Position numbers and translations under genes: made by a program
Source of the DNA: an uncultured Acidimicrobiales bacterium
Lineage (GTDB): Bacteria > Actinomycetota > Acidimicrobiia > Acidimicrobiales > SZUA-35
Direction: 5' to 3'
Assembly: GCA_937922785.1 (NCBI GenBank)
Contig: CALAJQ010000025.1
Span: 124,001-188,000 of the forward strand
DNA length: 64,000 bases
Notes under the pieces: generated by a model
What the model saw: only the letters and a program-made list of their open reading frames with translations
What the model was told of the DNA's origin: nothing
Databases searched by the model: none
Shown: positions 23,935 to 33,369 of the stretch, piece by piece
Layout of the letters: each line of letters begins with the position of its first letter
Numbering within the stretch: position 1 is the first letter of the stretch

Positions 23935-25686
23935 CTACGCCTGGCTGACTCCCAGATCACTGGCGCATGCGTGACATAGAACATACGGGGACCAATCTCG
24001 GATGAACACCAAATAGGCCGCCTTAGTCCCACCGTTGCGGCGAAGGATCTCCTTCATCAACTCTTCGGTCCTAAAGAACCACGGGGAGACGCTAAGACAG
24101 CTGCTAGTGGTTGCGTCCTTGATACACCAGTCGCACGTGAAGCCATCAACTTCCGCCAAATATGCGATGCGGTCTGCGCTACTAAACATTGGATGTGCTT
24201 GTTCGTAATAGGGGTCATAGCGAAAGTCGACGAGTTCAGCAATTTTGGCCTCGGCGAACGCTGTCTCGGCATCGAGCATTACTCGATGCCGCCGACCAGA
24301 CAACATCAGCTTGGTGATTGGAGCGTAGTAGTTAGCTACAGTCATGTTGTTGTCTCGGTCAGGCAACGCCACTGCCGAGTTAGGGCTGTTGTCAGCCCAG
24401 ACAGTTGCCCACCACCATCGGCTGAGTGGGGTTTCGGGACCCTCGGTGTCGTGGTATCCAAATAGCTGCGTCCACGCGCCCATTTCAGGTTCGAAGCTTG
24501 CTCCGTGAGGCGCAACTTGGACGATGAGCGGATCTAAGGCATCGACTGTTGCCGAAAACGACAAGGGATCACAGACGTGCTGCGGGCTCTCTTCTAGAAG
24601 CGTTCGGAGCGCACGTCGGCTTTGGTTGATGCCCGTGAGGAACTTACTTACAACCTCGTCCGCTCCAGCACCGCTCACCGAATCAATTAGTTCCTGTTCT
24701 GCTTCGAGATCCGCATCGAATTCCTCCAAGATTGTTCTGCCCCACAGACTGGTGCACACATCGTTTACCGCGTCCCAAGCGTCCCCAAAATCCCAAGTCC
24801 GCATCTCGGCTTCACGTCCCTGAAAGGCGGCAAGAAGACCCGGTAGGCGGTAAGAGGGTCGCGCCGAGCCGTGCACGACGTCCCCGCCGGTCTCTAAAAC
24901 TTGCTCCTGGCCGTAGTGTCGGCTCATCAGGCTGGCGACTAATAGCGGCCCCAATAATGTGATCCCAGTTACGACAACCTGTTCTTTACCGTCCTGATCC
25001 TCGGTGACGGCCCTCATGCCCGTGATGCCAAGGTCAGCCGTCAAGCGATGCAACCACTCATAGCGCATGTCCGGTCTCCCAAACCTCCGCCTTAGGTCCC
25101 TGTCGGCATCGAGCACATCATTCATCGGGAACACCACGTTAGAAACAGCCTTCTGGGAGAGGAAGGCCAGGGCCTCGAGCTGAGACTCGCCACCGAATCC
25201 AATTGCACCTTGCCCGTATTTAATGGCCATGCGATCTTCGCTGATCCAGCGGCCCATAGAGGCTAGATTGGAACCCAATTTCGCGAGATCGGGGTTCTCT
25301 TTCACTCCCAACTGACGCATCCGTACAGAATCAGCATAGGTGCTCAGAGGAAAGACAAGCTCGCCGGCCTCGGCGCTGATCGGACCAAGGATCGACTGCA
25401 TGTTTATGTAGACACGCCAAAACTGCCGGACGCGAAATGCGCCGTAGTTGGTCAACAGAAGGTCGAGAAAATGTCGCTTCTCGTGCCAGATCGTCTCCGC
25501 CAACTGGACGCCACGAGGCCGCGACTCCGTCGGCAAACCATCGATAGAGGCCATCAGATCTGCCCGGTCGCCATTTATCGCCTGTTCAATGACCGCTGTG
25601 TAGATATGTCCGTTAGGCGACCGTGACAGGGCTGTCGAGTTATACCAGAGAGTCAGCGAGGCAGGGTCGAGCTGCGCAACCTCCAT
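23935..25686 (-). CDS. Putative zinc metallopeptidase-like protein (HExxH) with C-terminal zinc ribbon
   Basis: 583 residues, no family recognised. His68-Glu-Lys-Arg-His72 in AETIWHEKRHFLDLL has the HExxH form of zincin active sites and sits in a predicted helix. Two CxxC pairs at the end (Cys518/521 in FTCDWCIKD and Cys571/574 in LCHACASDLG) look like a zinc ribbon. The middle is helical with no clear membrane span. The third zinc ligand of a protease is not identifiable, so peptidase activity is inference. It starts seven bases after a small gene with effector-associated features, forming a two-gene operon. Confidence 0.6.
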   Translation of the reverse strand: MEVAQLDPASLTLWYNSTALSRSPNGHIYTAVIEQAINGDRADLMASIDGLPTESRPRGVQLAETIWHEKRHFLDLLLTNYGAFRVRQFWRVYINMQSILGPISAEAGELVFPLSTYADSVRMRQLGVKENPDLAKLGSNLASMGRWISEDRMAIKYGQGAIGFGGESQLEALAFLSQKAVSNVVFPMNDVLDADRDLRRRFGRPDMRYEWLHRLTADLGITGMRAVTEDQDGKEQVVVTGITLLGPLLVASLMSRHYGQEQVLETGGDVVHGSARPSYRLPGLLAAFQGREAEMRTWDFGDAWDAVNDVCTSLWGRTILEEFDADLEAEQELIDSVSGAGADEVVSKFLTGINQSRRALRTLLEESPQHVCDPLSFSATVDALDPLIVQVAPHGASFEPEMGAWTQLFGYHDTEGPETPLSRWWWATVWADNSPNSAVALPDRDNNMTVANYYAPITKLMLSGRRHRVMLDAETAFAEAKIAELVDFRYDPYYEQAHPMFSSADRIAYLAEVDGFTCDWCIKDATTSSCLSVSPWFFRTEELMKEILRRNGGTKAAYLVFIRDWSPYVLCHACASDLGVSQA

Positions 25687-25693
25687 GATGCCC

Positions 25694-26068
25694 TCAACCG
25701 TCCGCCGAATACAGCCGAAACAGCGCGTCCAGATTCTCGGCGCTGCGAAGCCTCAGCAGCTCAGCGTTCGTCAGCGAATTCCTAACCACGAGTGTCTCCG
25801 TCTCATCTTCTTTGTTACTGGAATCGCCAGATGACTTGAACATTGCCTTCAACTGCTTAGCGAGCGCTGCCATACCTCCGGCGGTGGAGATGAAAACCGC
25901 CACCATTTCCAGCGTCTCACGGATCTCATCGACTCCTAGCGGTGAATCGAGGACGTCGGCGCCACTGCCAGCAGGCCGAGGTTCACCAATCTCTAGACCT
26001 TCATCTTCGAGCTGAGCCAGCTTGGCCAGCATCGATCCTGGACCCTCAAGAACCAAGTCGAGTCCCAT
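25694..26068 (-). CDS. Small effector-associated (EACC1-like) protein
   Basis: 124 residues. Layout: a short acidic start, then PLGVDEIRETLEMVAVFIST, a hydrophobic helix AGGMAALAKQLKAMF, a charged stretch (SSGDSSNKEDETETLVV), and NAELLRLRSAENLDALFRL. This order (leader, hydrophobic helix, charged strand) resembles the EACC1-type components that accompany proteases or caspases in predicted conflict systems of multicellular bacteria (Kaur, Burroughs, Iyer and Aravind). The resemblance is to architecture, not to a strong sequence match. It is transcribed just ahead of the HExxH protein. Confidence 0.45.
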   Translation of the reverse strand: MGLDLVLEGPGSMLAKLAQLEDEGLEIGEPRPAGSGADVLDSPLGVDEIRETLEMVAVFISTAGGMAALAKQLKAMFKSSGDSSNKEDETETLVVRNSLTNAELLRLRSAENLDALFRLYSADG

Positions 26069-26704
26069 CCAAGCTCCCTACTATTCGAGTCAGGTGATCT
26101 GACCGCTCTAGCGCCATCCTATGCAATTGGCCATCCAACAATCAAGCAGTAGCTTGCTGCTTCAATTACTTCGCTTACAATTGCGCGTCTTCAAGACGAC
26201 GCTACGCCTGACTTTGAGCAGCCTCTTTCTGACGCCTGTCCAGGTCGTTCACTTACGGTCGAGCTTGCAGAATGACTACTCAGGCGCGAGCGATCAAACC
26301 AGCCGCAGCGTCCGCTTTGCAACGATGATCGTGGCGGTTTGGCCCCACCTGAGGTCTATGCGATCAGACTCGATCCCGTCACCAAAAATATTACGAGACT
26401 GTCTGCCTGACACCTGACCTCAAGACACCCCCTGGTTCCAACAAACCAGCCGTCAACCCACACCCAGCCCACGGCGACGGCCACGCCTCACGCACAAACC
26501 ACGCCAACGCCGCCTCAGGCAAACCCCACCCCAAATCACGCCCGGACCAAACCGATTTACACCAACCAGGCTCCCAAACCGAAGTTGTCATAGGTGCTGG
26601 TTAGTGTGGTTAGTGCCGGTGGTTTGGTCCGCTGGTGGTGCTCGACGCCCACCTTAGTTTGTTGGCTGTCCTCTCTAGATCCTTCTGCTACTCCGAGGAC
26701 CTTC
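26069..26704. other. Intergenic region between divergent genes
   Basis: 636 bases between the EACC1-like gene and the broken HNH gene. No gene is supported: several short frames are low-complexity or lack coding composition. A small perfect dyad, CGTCTTCAAGACG, occurs near 26184. The part from about 26420 is C-rich and repetitive (CACGCC, ACCCCA), similar in style to the adjacent DUF222 gene. Confidence 0.5.
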
Positions 26705-27934
26705 ATGCCCACAGCCACCCTGCCGTCCAGACTTCTTGATGCCGACGCTCTCCCCGATCAGTACCTGTCCACTGTCGAACAATTGGCCGCGTTGGGATCC
26801 GAACTCAACACCAACCAATACCGAGCCGTCCATCTCGCAGCCCACTATGACTGCGAACGCGAGTGGTTCACCCAGGGATACAAAAGCGCAGCGTTCGCAA
26901 TCTCAAAACGACTCGACATCCAAACATCAACCGCCCGCGAATGGATCCGAGTTGGCTACTCACTCCAATATCTGCCACTAATCGACACCGCGTTCGAAAC
27001 GAACACGATTTCCTACGCCAAAGCCAGAATCCTCACCCGCTGGGCAGACCCAGACAACGAACAACAACTCCTCTAACTATCCCAAGACTGCTCCGCCAAC
27101 CGACTCACAACCGCCATCGCTAGAGTCCTCGCCGCAAACGATCCCGACGACGACCAACGAGATCTACGCCAGCACCAAGACCGCTCCGTCACCACTTACA
27201 CAGACGGCGATGGCATGACCATCATCCGCATCGCCCTACCCCCGGCCGTAGCCAAACCCGTCATCGCCGCCATCGACAAACTCGTCACCGAAATCGCCCA
27301 AACCCCAGCAACCGAACCAGCGCCTGAACTCGCGGACACTCCCGCGGGCGCGCCTGACCCGTGCAACGGCACCAACCCGGATGACACAACAAGCATCAAC
27401 CCATGCGCGCCCGCGGACGCACCACCGCAAGAAACAGGGCAGCCACTCGCCGCCCGACTAGCCGAAATCGCTAGACGCTGGCACTCCGAACCCGCTGATG
27501 ACTGGGTCTTCCCGACAATGGCTCAACAACGAGCCGACGCGTTCACCCTACTCTTCAACGACCTCAACATCGATCTCACAACCGAAATCATCATTCACGT
27601 CCGAGGCGACGGAAACACCTTCGACGACGGCACCCCCATCACCACATCAGCAATATGCCGCCAACTCGATGGTGCCTATATGCGGCTCATGATCCACGAC
27701 ACACACCGCAAACCCATCGACGCCACAAACCGACGCCGCCACCCAACCACCCGCCAAAAACGAGTCGCCCTCGAAACGCATAACCACCAATGCACCGACT
27801 GCCAAACAACCGACCTACTCGAACTAGACCACAACCCGCCCTACGAACAAACCAAACACACAATCACCAGCCAACTCGAACCCCGATGCGCCCCCTGCCA
27901 CCGAGCGCGCCACCGGACCGAAAAGGAAGCCTGA
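26705..27934 (+). pseudogene. DUF222/HNH endonuclease (13E12-type), interrupted by one stop codon
   Basis: A single reading frame from ATG 26705 to TGA 27934 apart from TAA at 27074-27076 (CTC CTC TAA CTA TCC). The first part is DUF222 (STVEQLAALGSELNTNQYRAV, SARE-like TSTAREWIRVGYSLQYLP). The second continues in the same frame and ends with an intact HNH domain: NHQCTDCQTTDLLELDHNPP and RCAPCHRARH. No frameshift is needed; one G-to-T change of a GAA codon would explain the stop. Family knowledge: 13E12 proteins are repetitive, mobile HNH genes of unknown function in actinobacteria. Readthrough, reinitiation at ATG 27215 or a sequencing error are alternatives. Confidence 0.8.
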
Positions 27935-27947
27935 CCTCGTTGGCCAA

Positions 27948-29477
27948 CTAGCGTTCAGATGTTATGGAAAACCGCGCGTAGTCAGCTGCGCTGACCAGGG
28001 CGTCGGCTAGTTGGTCGGTTAGCTCGTGGCGAAGATCTCTGCCATCGGACTTGTCGAAGAGATTGGTGCGCTCCCCTCGGTCGGCGGACAGATCGTACAG
28101 CTCGCCTTCGCCGGTTGAATAGCGGGTCATGCGGGCGTTGCCGGTTACGAGAGTGCGGGAGTGTTCGGGCACAGCGTTTGACCAAAGCCCGTAATCTGGC
28201 ACGTCTTCTTCGATCAACACATGATCACGGACTTCAGCTTGCGTGCCTTCAAGCAGTGGCACGAGACTGACTCCCTGCACTCCGTCATAGGACTCTGCCC
28301 CGACCAGATCAAGAATGGTCGAACCGATGTCAAGCGATGACGCTAGGGACGAGGTTCGAGCACCCGTTGCGCCAGGACGAGAGATCACCAAAGGCACTCG
28401 GGTTGTTCCCTCAAACGAGAAGCCACCTTTGAGCATGAATCCGTGGTCGCCGAACATGTCGCCGTGGTCAGCGGTGAAGACGATGATGGTCTCGTCAAGC
28501 TGACCGGAAGCCTCAAGCGCTGCCAACATCCGGCCTATCCCCTCGTCAATCATTTCTATCGATCCGTACTGGGCCGCCATTGCATCCTTCAACGCTGCCG
28601 CCCCAATCCGCATCGGACCCCGTGCCCCAGCATCGGCCGACATGTCTCGTAGGAAATCCGGCAGCTGATCAACCGGGTCGTGGAACGATTCAGGCAACTC
28701 CATGTCGGCCGGGTTGTGCCGGTCGAACCAGTCTCCGGGCGGGGTGAACGGATGATGGGGATCGGGGTAGGACGCAAACAAGAACCACGGTGTTTGGTCA
28801 TCACCGGCCGACTCGATGAACTCGACCGACCTTGAGGTTACAAACTCGGTGGAATGGAACTGTTCGTCATAGGCGGGCTTAGACACCTGCCACCAATGCT
28901 CGGAACGAAACAGCGCCGGCGAGTCCGGTCCGCCGCCAGCGGCCGCAGGGTCGAACCCGCGCTCGATCGCCCATGGAAGATGATGGCCGCCAACCGCCGA
29001 TCCGTGGCCAAGGCAGAACTCGGCCTCATCAAACCCGTAGAAGTTTTCCACTGGTCCTGGATCGCCGTTTACATAGCGGGCGAAGCTCTCAAGACCGTCC
29101 CAGTTTGGCCTGTCCGAGTCCCAGCCGACTGGGCTGCCCTCACCGTCAGCAAACATGTGAGCGGCGTGGATCTGAATGTGGGCCTTGCCGATGTGTTGGG
29201 TCCGATATCCGGCAGCAGACAGCCGCCTCACAAACGTGTTTGACCCCCACTCGAGTGACCGGTCATTAAACACAACGCCGTGCGCTGACGGAAGACGGCC
29301 GGTGAGAATACTGGACCGGTTCGGCATACACACCGGGTTAGCCACATAGGCTCGATCAAACACCGTTCCTCGGGCAGCCAACCCGTCGAGGTTGGGAGTC
29401 CGGACGACCTCGTTGCCTCCAAAGCCCACGTGGTCGGCTCGGTGTTGGTCGGTGCAGATGAATAGGACATTGTTCAT
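27948..29477 (-). CDS. Type I (formylglycine) sulfatase
   Basis: 509 residues of the alkaline-phosphatase-fold sulfatase family. DQHRADH near residue 10 gives metal ligands, and Cys50 in PVCMPNRSSILTGRLPSAHG is the CxPxR site converted to formylglycine. FTADHGDMFGDHGFML supplies the other metal ligands. No signal peptide, so it acts in the cytoplasm. It removes sulfate from an organic sulfate ester; substrate not set by sequence. A formylglycine-generating enzyme is not in the window. It is the last gene of the long minus-strand operon, six bases after an AtsA-like gene, and is a paralogue of the sulfatase at 48581. Confidence 0.9.
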   Translation of the reverse strand: MNNVLFICTDQHRADHVGFGGNEVVRTPNLDGLAARGTVFDRAYVANPVCMPNRSSILTGRLPSAHGVVFNDRSLEWGSNTFVRRLSAAGYRTQHIGKAHIQIHAAHMFADGEGSPVGWDSDRPNWDGLESFARYVNGDPGPVENFYGFDEAEFCLGHGSAVGGHHLPWAIERGFDPAAAGGGPDSPALFRSEHWWQVSKPAYDEQFHSTEFVTSRSVEFIESAGDDQTPWFLFASYPDPHHPFTPPGDWFDRHNPADMELPESFHDPVDQLPDFLRDMSADAGARGPMRIGAAALKDAMAAQYGSIEMIDEGIGRMLAALEASGQLDETIIVFTADHGDMFGDHGFMLKGGFSFEGTTRVPLVISRPGATGARTSSLASSLDIGSTILDLVGAESYDGVQGVSLVPLLEGTQAEVRDHVLIEEDVPDYGLWSNAVPEHSRTLVTGNARMTRYSTGEGELYDLSADRGERTNLFDKSDGRDLRHELTDQLADALVSAADYARFSITSER

Positions 29478-29483
29478 TAGCTG

Positions 29484-30341
29484 CTACCCCAGGGTGTAGG
29501 AGTCAAGGTCGTCGGCAACGACTAGTTCGCCCGTGTACCCACCGGCACGGACCTCGTCGGCGAACAGTTGCTTATCTTCTGGGCTCTTGGGCCCGGGGAT
29601 TAGGTGGGTGAGGATCAGAGTGGGGACTTGCAGCTCTTGAGCTTGCGCACCAATCAAGGGGGTGTCCGCGTGGTAGTCCATCACAAAATCACGGCCAAGG
29701 TTCTCGCCACGAACAGCTGAGAACCTCATCGCCTCATAAAGAAGAACGTCTGCTCCCTCGGCCAAGCGGGCAACTTCAGCGCAAACCTTTGTGTCACCGG
29801 TGATAGCGATTACGCCTTCGGGCGTTTCGATTCGGTAGCCGACCGCCGGGCTGACTGGTTCGTGCCGAACCTGACCGGCAAGCACCCGGACATCGCCTTC
29901 GGACCAAACCTCGACGACGTCTGTGGGGCCAGGTATCGGGAAGGCAATCAGATTATGACTTGGTTCTGTTGTTCGTCCGCTGTGCTGACGCCGTATGTCG
30001 AGGTCGTGAGTCCACGGGTCGAGCATCCGGTTTACGAAGTCGACACAGGGGCCCTCAGGCACGACGATTGGTAGAGGCTGGCTTTCGTCGCGGCGGTCAA
30101 CGTTCCATCTCGTAAGCACGAGGTCTTGAAGTCCGGTGAGGTGATCACTGTGATGATGCGTCGCAAAGAACGCCGTGAGCTTGGGTGGCCACACCCCCGC
30201 TCCAGACAAGCGTTGGACCGTGCTTCTACCCGCGTCGAACTGGAGTGTGATATCGCCGCGACGTACTAACGCGCCCGGACCAGCTCGGTTTGCGTCGGGC
30301 GTTGGAAACCCTGTTCCAGTAACGATCAGTTCGGTCTTCAT
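29484..30341 (-). CDS. AtsA-like MBL-fold hydrolase, paralogue 1
   Basis: 285 residues of the RNase Z-like metallo-beta-lactamase superfamily. TGTGFPTPDANRAGPGALV, LQFDAGRSTVQRL, THHHSDHLTGLQDLVLTRW, QVRHEP and the late ILTHLIP together match the arylsulfatase AtsA group of MBL proteins, whose founder from Pseudoalteromonas cleaves aryl sulfates with two zinc ions. The HxHxDH site is intact (HHHSDH). It shares its start with the FAH gene stop (TAATG at 30341). Desulfation is inferred; lactonase-type activity is possible. It is the most divergent of the three copies in this operon. Confidence 0.8.
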   Translation of the reverse strand: MKTELIVTGTGFPTPDANRAGPGALVRRGDITLQFDAGRSTVQRLSGAGVWPPKLTAFFATHHHSDHLTGLQDLVLTRWNVDRRDESQPLPIVVPEGPCVDFVNRMLDPWTHDLDIRRQHSGRTTEPSHNLIAFPIPGPTDVVEVWSEGDVRVLAGQVRHEPVSPAVGYRIETPEGVIAITGDTKVCAEVARLAEGADVLLYEAMRFSAVRGENLGRDFVMDYHADTPLIGAQAQELQVPTLILTHLIPGPKSPEDKQLFADEVRAGGYTGELVVADDLDSYTLG

Positions 30342-31210
30342 TAGTTGTCCAACTTCCTCGACTCGTCGATGACAGGGTTAGTGAGCGTACCGACGCCTGG
30401 GACAGACACCGAGATCTCGGCGCCAGGCGTAAGCCCACGGGGTGGGTCCTGGGCGTAACCAACTCCTCCCGGCGTTCCAGTAGCAATTACATCACCGGGT
30501 TCAAGCGTCGTAAACGTCGAGCAGTAGGTCACAATCGCTTCGATGTCGAAGATGAGTTGTGTGGTGGCTGCCGATTGCATCTCCTCACCGTCGAGGGTCG
30601 TCGTGAGGGTGAGGCCGTACGGATCCCCAACTTCGTCAGCGGTGACAATCCACGGGCCCCACGAGCCAGAGCGTTCGAAGTTCTTACCTGGAATGAACTG
30701 TGAGGTATGACGCTGGTAGTCACGCAAAGTGCCGTCCATAAGGCAGCTATAACCGGCGATTACGCCAAGAGCGTCGGACCGCTTCGCATACCGGCTGGCG
30801 CGGCCAATGACAATCGCCAGTTCGCCCTCGTAGTCGAACTTGGTACTTACCGGCGGGCGTTCTATCGGCTGGCCGTGGCCAACAAGAGAGGATGGAAAGC
30901 GAGTAAAGATCATCGGGTGCTCCGGGGCCTCGATGACGCGGTCAGACTCAGCCACGTGGGCGCGGTAGTTGGTTCCTACGCAGAGAATTCGCCGCGGCTG
31001 CAAAATTGGCGGCAGGTATTCGACATCGGCCAAAGCGAAGGCTTTCGCACCATCGGTGGCGCTGGCAATCTCGGCCCTGCCTTCGGCCGTCGTTGCCAGA
31101 CTCATCACCTGCCCTAGGTCCGAGGTGAGTACACGAAGGTCAAGCAGATAGTCCCCATCCACCACCCCGGGAACGACCTCTCTGTTAGCGAGAACGGTTG
31201 CAAGCTTCAT
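30341..31210 (-). CDS. Fumarylacetoacetate hydrolase (FAH) family protein
   Basis: 289 residues. LCVGTNYRAHVAES, the metal-binding FDYEGELAIVIG, GYSCLMDGTLRDYQ, GKNFERSGSWGPWIV and DVIATGTPGGVGYAQDPPRGL are textbook FAH-family motifs. Members hydrolyse acylpyruvates, decarboxylate 2-oxo dienoates or hydrate them in the lower part of aromatic degradation. Lying two bases after the intradiol dioxygenase, it probably handles a product of ring cleavage. The exact reaction is not set by the sequence. Confidence 0.88.
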   Translation of the reverse strand: MKLATVLANREVVPGVVDGDYLLDLRVLTSDLGQVMSLATTAEGRAEIASATDGAKAFALADVEYLPPILQPRRILCVGTNYRAHVAESDRVIEAPEHPMIFTRFPSSLVGHGQPIERPPVSTKFDYEGELAIVIGRASRYAKRSDALGVIAGYSCLMDGTLRDYQRHTSQFIPGKNFERSGSWGPWIVTADEVGDPYGLTLTTTLDGEEMQSAATTQLIFDIEAIVTYCSTFTTLEPGDVIATGTPGGVGYAQDPPRGLTPGAEISVSVPGVGTLTNPVIDESRKLDN

Positions 31211-31212
31211 AA

Positions 31213-32043
31213 CTATCCGGTTCTTTCCGGAGCCAACACGAAGTCAAACTCGCAAGTCCCATCGCTCATGTCGACCACAAGCGAGTCGCGAACACCAAAC
31301 ACCGCATCACCATCGATGTAGTTACTCTCGCTATCAAACAGGTGGGTGATCACACTGCGATACCCCGGCGCCGACACAACGAAATGAAAGTGCGCTGGCC
31401 TCCAGTTGTGACGTCCGTTGTTAAACAGCAATTCACCGCCTGGACCGTCATCGGGGATGGTGTAGTCGACCGGACGAACACCGTGGATTTCAAACCGACC
31501 ATCTGCTGCAGTTGTGTACACGCCGCGCATGTTCATCTCAGACTGAGCTTGATCTTGAACGTCGTAGAAACCGTTCGACGCTGTCTCCCACACATCCAGC
31601 TCGGCTCCTTCAATTGGGTTGCCGTCAAGGTCTAGCACCGACCCAGTTACAACAAGGTTCTGATCGGTGTCCATGACATCAACGATGATGCTCTCCCCCA
31701 TCTCTTTCCGGGGAGCTCCTTCTAAGTGGAAAGGGCCAAAGACCGTTGGTTCGGTGCCACCAGCATCACCGTGATTGAGCATCTCAACCAGCATGGATAC
31801 GCCGAGAGTGTCGGAGAGAAGAACAAACTCCTGACGCTCGTCGGTGCACAGCTGGCCAGCGCGCCTTAGCTCTTCGATGCCGCGGAACCATTCCTCGCGA
31901 GTTAAGCCAACTTCGGTTACAAACTCATGCATGTGGCGCACCAGCGATCGGGTGATCTCCGCCAAACGTTCATTTGGCGAGTCGTCGTAGCTCGCCAAAA
32001 CCTCGGCCAGGTGCTCTTCGGGAGTTACTCGTTTGGTGGTCAT
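31213..32043 (-). CDS. Intradiol ring-cleavage dioxygenase (catechol/hydroxyquinol 1,2-dioxygenase type)
   Basis: 276 residues. The N-terminal helical linker (ITRSLVRHMHEFVTEVGLTREEW) and GTEPTVFGPFHLEGAP are typical of catechol and hydroxyquinol dioxygenases. The four Fe(III) ligands are visible: Tyr in SNGFYDVQ, Tyr in PVDYTIPDDGP, and two His in RHNWRPAHFHF. The reaction is insertion of O2 between two adjacent ring hydroxyls to give a muconate. The long PVDYTIPDDGPGG loop favours hydroxyquinol over simple catechol, which is inference. ATG 32043 with AGGA upstream is preferred to TTG 32064. Confidence 0.88.
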   Translation of the reverse strand: MTTKRVTPEEHLAEVLASYDDSPNERLAEITRSLVRHMHEFVTEVGLTREEWFRGIEELRRAGQLCTDERQEFVLLSDTLGVSMLVEMLNHGDAGGTEPTVFGPFHLEGAPRKEMGESIIVDVMDTDQNLVVTGSVLDLDGNPIEGAELDVWETASNGFYDVQDQAQSEMNMRGVYTTAADGRFEIHGVRPVDYTIPDDGPGGELLFNNGRHNWRPAHFHFVVSAPGYRSVITHLFDSESNYIDGDAVFGVRDSLVVDMSDGTCEFDFVLAPERTG

Positions 32044-32064
32044 CGGATTAGTCCTATCTCTCAA

Positions 32065-33369
32065 TCATGCGTCGCCTAGCAGATTCTCTCGTAGGGTTGA
32101 TCCCGCATACCCTCGGCGAACTCGTCCTCGCCGCTGCAGTTCTGGGACAAGGTCATCCACGATGGTGGCATAACAATCTGGCGGATAGTAGGTGGGCGCA
32201 AACTGGAAACCATCGCAGTCGGTGAAGTCCTGGAGGGCCTCAAGCTCATCGGCGATGTCTGTGGCTGTACCTACGAATCGCGAGTCGGCCGCGAGATTCC
32301 GGAAGCGGCTAGCAAACTCGGCAAGTGTCGGGTTGTCGTCTTCAACTGCTTTCTCGAATGGGCCGCGCATGCCGGTGACCTGCGGCAAGATTTCCGACAG
32401 CGGAGTCTCTGGCTCTATATGGCTAAGGTCGATCCCTGCAGGCGGGCGCAGTGCAGCGATGTCGGCTGCATAGCCTGGCCGGGCCAAGATCTGTTCCTGG
32501 ATCGCCGTCGCCTCAGCGGCAGTTGGCGCCACGATCGGTCCATGGGTGAACACGATCTTAAGATCATAGGGATCCCGGCCGTGATCTGATGCCCTCGATC
32601 TAAGATCAGCCACCATGTCTCGGCGTTGCGTGTCGTTGGCAGCAGGAGCAAACACCATCTCAGCGTGTTTGGCTGCAAATGACATGCCAGCATTCGAAGC
32701 TCCAGCCTGGGTCAGGACCGGCTTGCCTTGTGGACCTGGCATCACACTGAGCGGGCCAGCACTCGAATGCCAACGGCCGTCGAAGTCAATCCGATGAACC
32801 TTGTTCGGGTCGGTCATGATTCGTTTCTCGTGGTCCATCACAAGCGCATCGGGCTCAAACGAATCCCAAAGCGCCTGAACCACATCCATATATTCGTGCG
32901 CTCGTTCATACCGTTCGTCGTGAGCGGGCAGCTCGACACCAAGGTTGTCGCCCTCGTGAGGATTGGTGGAGGTGACGATGTTCCAACCGATTCGACCTTC
33001 AGTGACATGGTCAAGCGTCTGCATCGTTCGGGCCAGCGCATAGGGCGCGGTGAACGTGGTTGACATGGTCACGACGAAACCGAGGTTGTTGGTTTTTGCT
33101 GCTAGCCGGGGCACGAGTACGGCCGGGTCGAGAAGAGGGAAGTGCATGCCGTATTTGACCGAGTCCGCATCACCACCGTAACCACCCATGTTGTCGGCAA
33201 AGAACAAGGCGTCAAAGGAACCGCGTTCAAGTGTGCTGCCAATTTCTTCCCAGTAGGCCATCTCCCACCATTGATGACGGATCTTGTCCTCTGGATACAC
33301 CCAGCTCAGGCGGGTTACCGGCGCCGGACAGAACAGGACAAAAGCGTTCAGGTGCATCTGTCTTGTCAT
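32065..33369 (-). CDS. LLM-class FMN-dependent monooxygenase (NtaA/DszA/DmoA family)
   Basis: 434 residues of the bacterial luciferase-like superfamily, NtaA/SnaA/DszA branch: MHLNAFVLFCPAPVTRLSWVYP at the N-terminus, FDALFFADN, LDHVTEGRIGWNIVTSTNPHEGDNLGV, PVLTQAGASNAGMSFAAKHAE, and a C-terminal DGFQFAPTYYP. Family knowledge: two-component monooxygenases using FMNH2 from a separate reductase to cleave C-N or C-S bonds. No reductase gene is next to it. ATG 33369 overlaps the stop of the SMP-30 gene by four bases. A longer in-frame reading runs into that gene and is rejected. Confidence 0.88.
   Translation of the reverse strand: MTRQMHLNAFVLFCPAPVTRLSWVYPEDKIRHQWWEMAYWEEIGSTLERGSFDALFFADNMGGYGGDADSVKYGMHFPLLDPAVLVPRLAAKTNNLGFVVTMSTTFTAPYALARTMQTLDHVTEGRIGWNIVTSTNPHEGDNLGVELPAHDERYERAHEYMDVVQALWDSFEPDALVMDHEKRIMTDPNKVHRIDFDGRWHSSAGPLSVMPGPQGKPVLTQAGASNAGMSFAAKHAEMVFAPAANDTQRRDMVADLRSRASDHGRDPYDLKIVFTHGPIVAPTAAEATAIQEQILARPGYAADIAALRPPAGIDLSHIEPETPLSEILPQVTGMRGPFEKAVEDDNPTLAEFASRFRNLAADSRFVGTATDIADELEALQDFTDCDGFQFAPTYYPPDCYATIVDDLVPELQRRGRVRRGYAGSTLRENLLGDA

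Noticed and set aside
26121-26417. 98-residue plus-strand frame in the divergent intergenic region
   Set aside because: Leu/Ser-rich low-complexity start, no codon bias and no ribosome site; likely non-coding.
18781-27934. Prophage or integrative element
   Set aside because: No integrase, phage structural gene, attachment repeats or tRNA boundary seen; the zone is called accessory only because its genes are poorly known.
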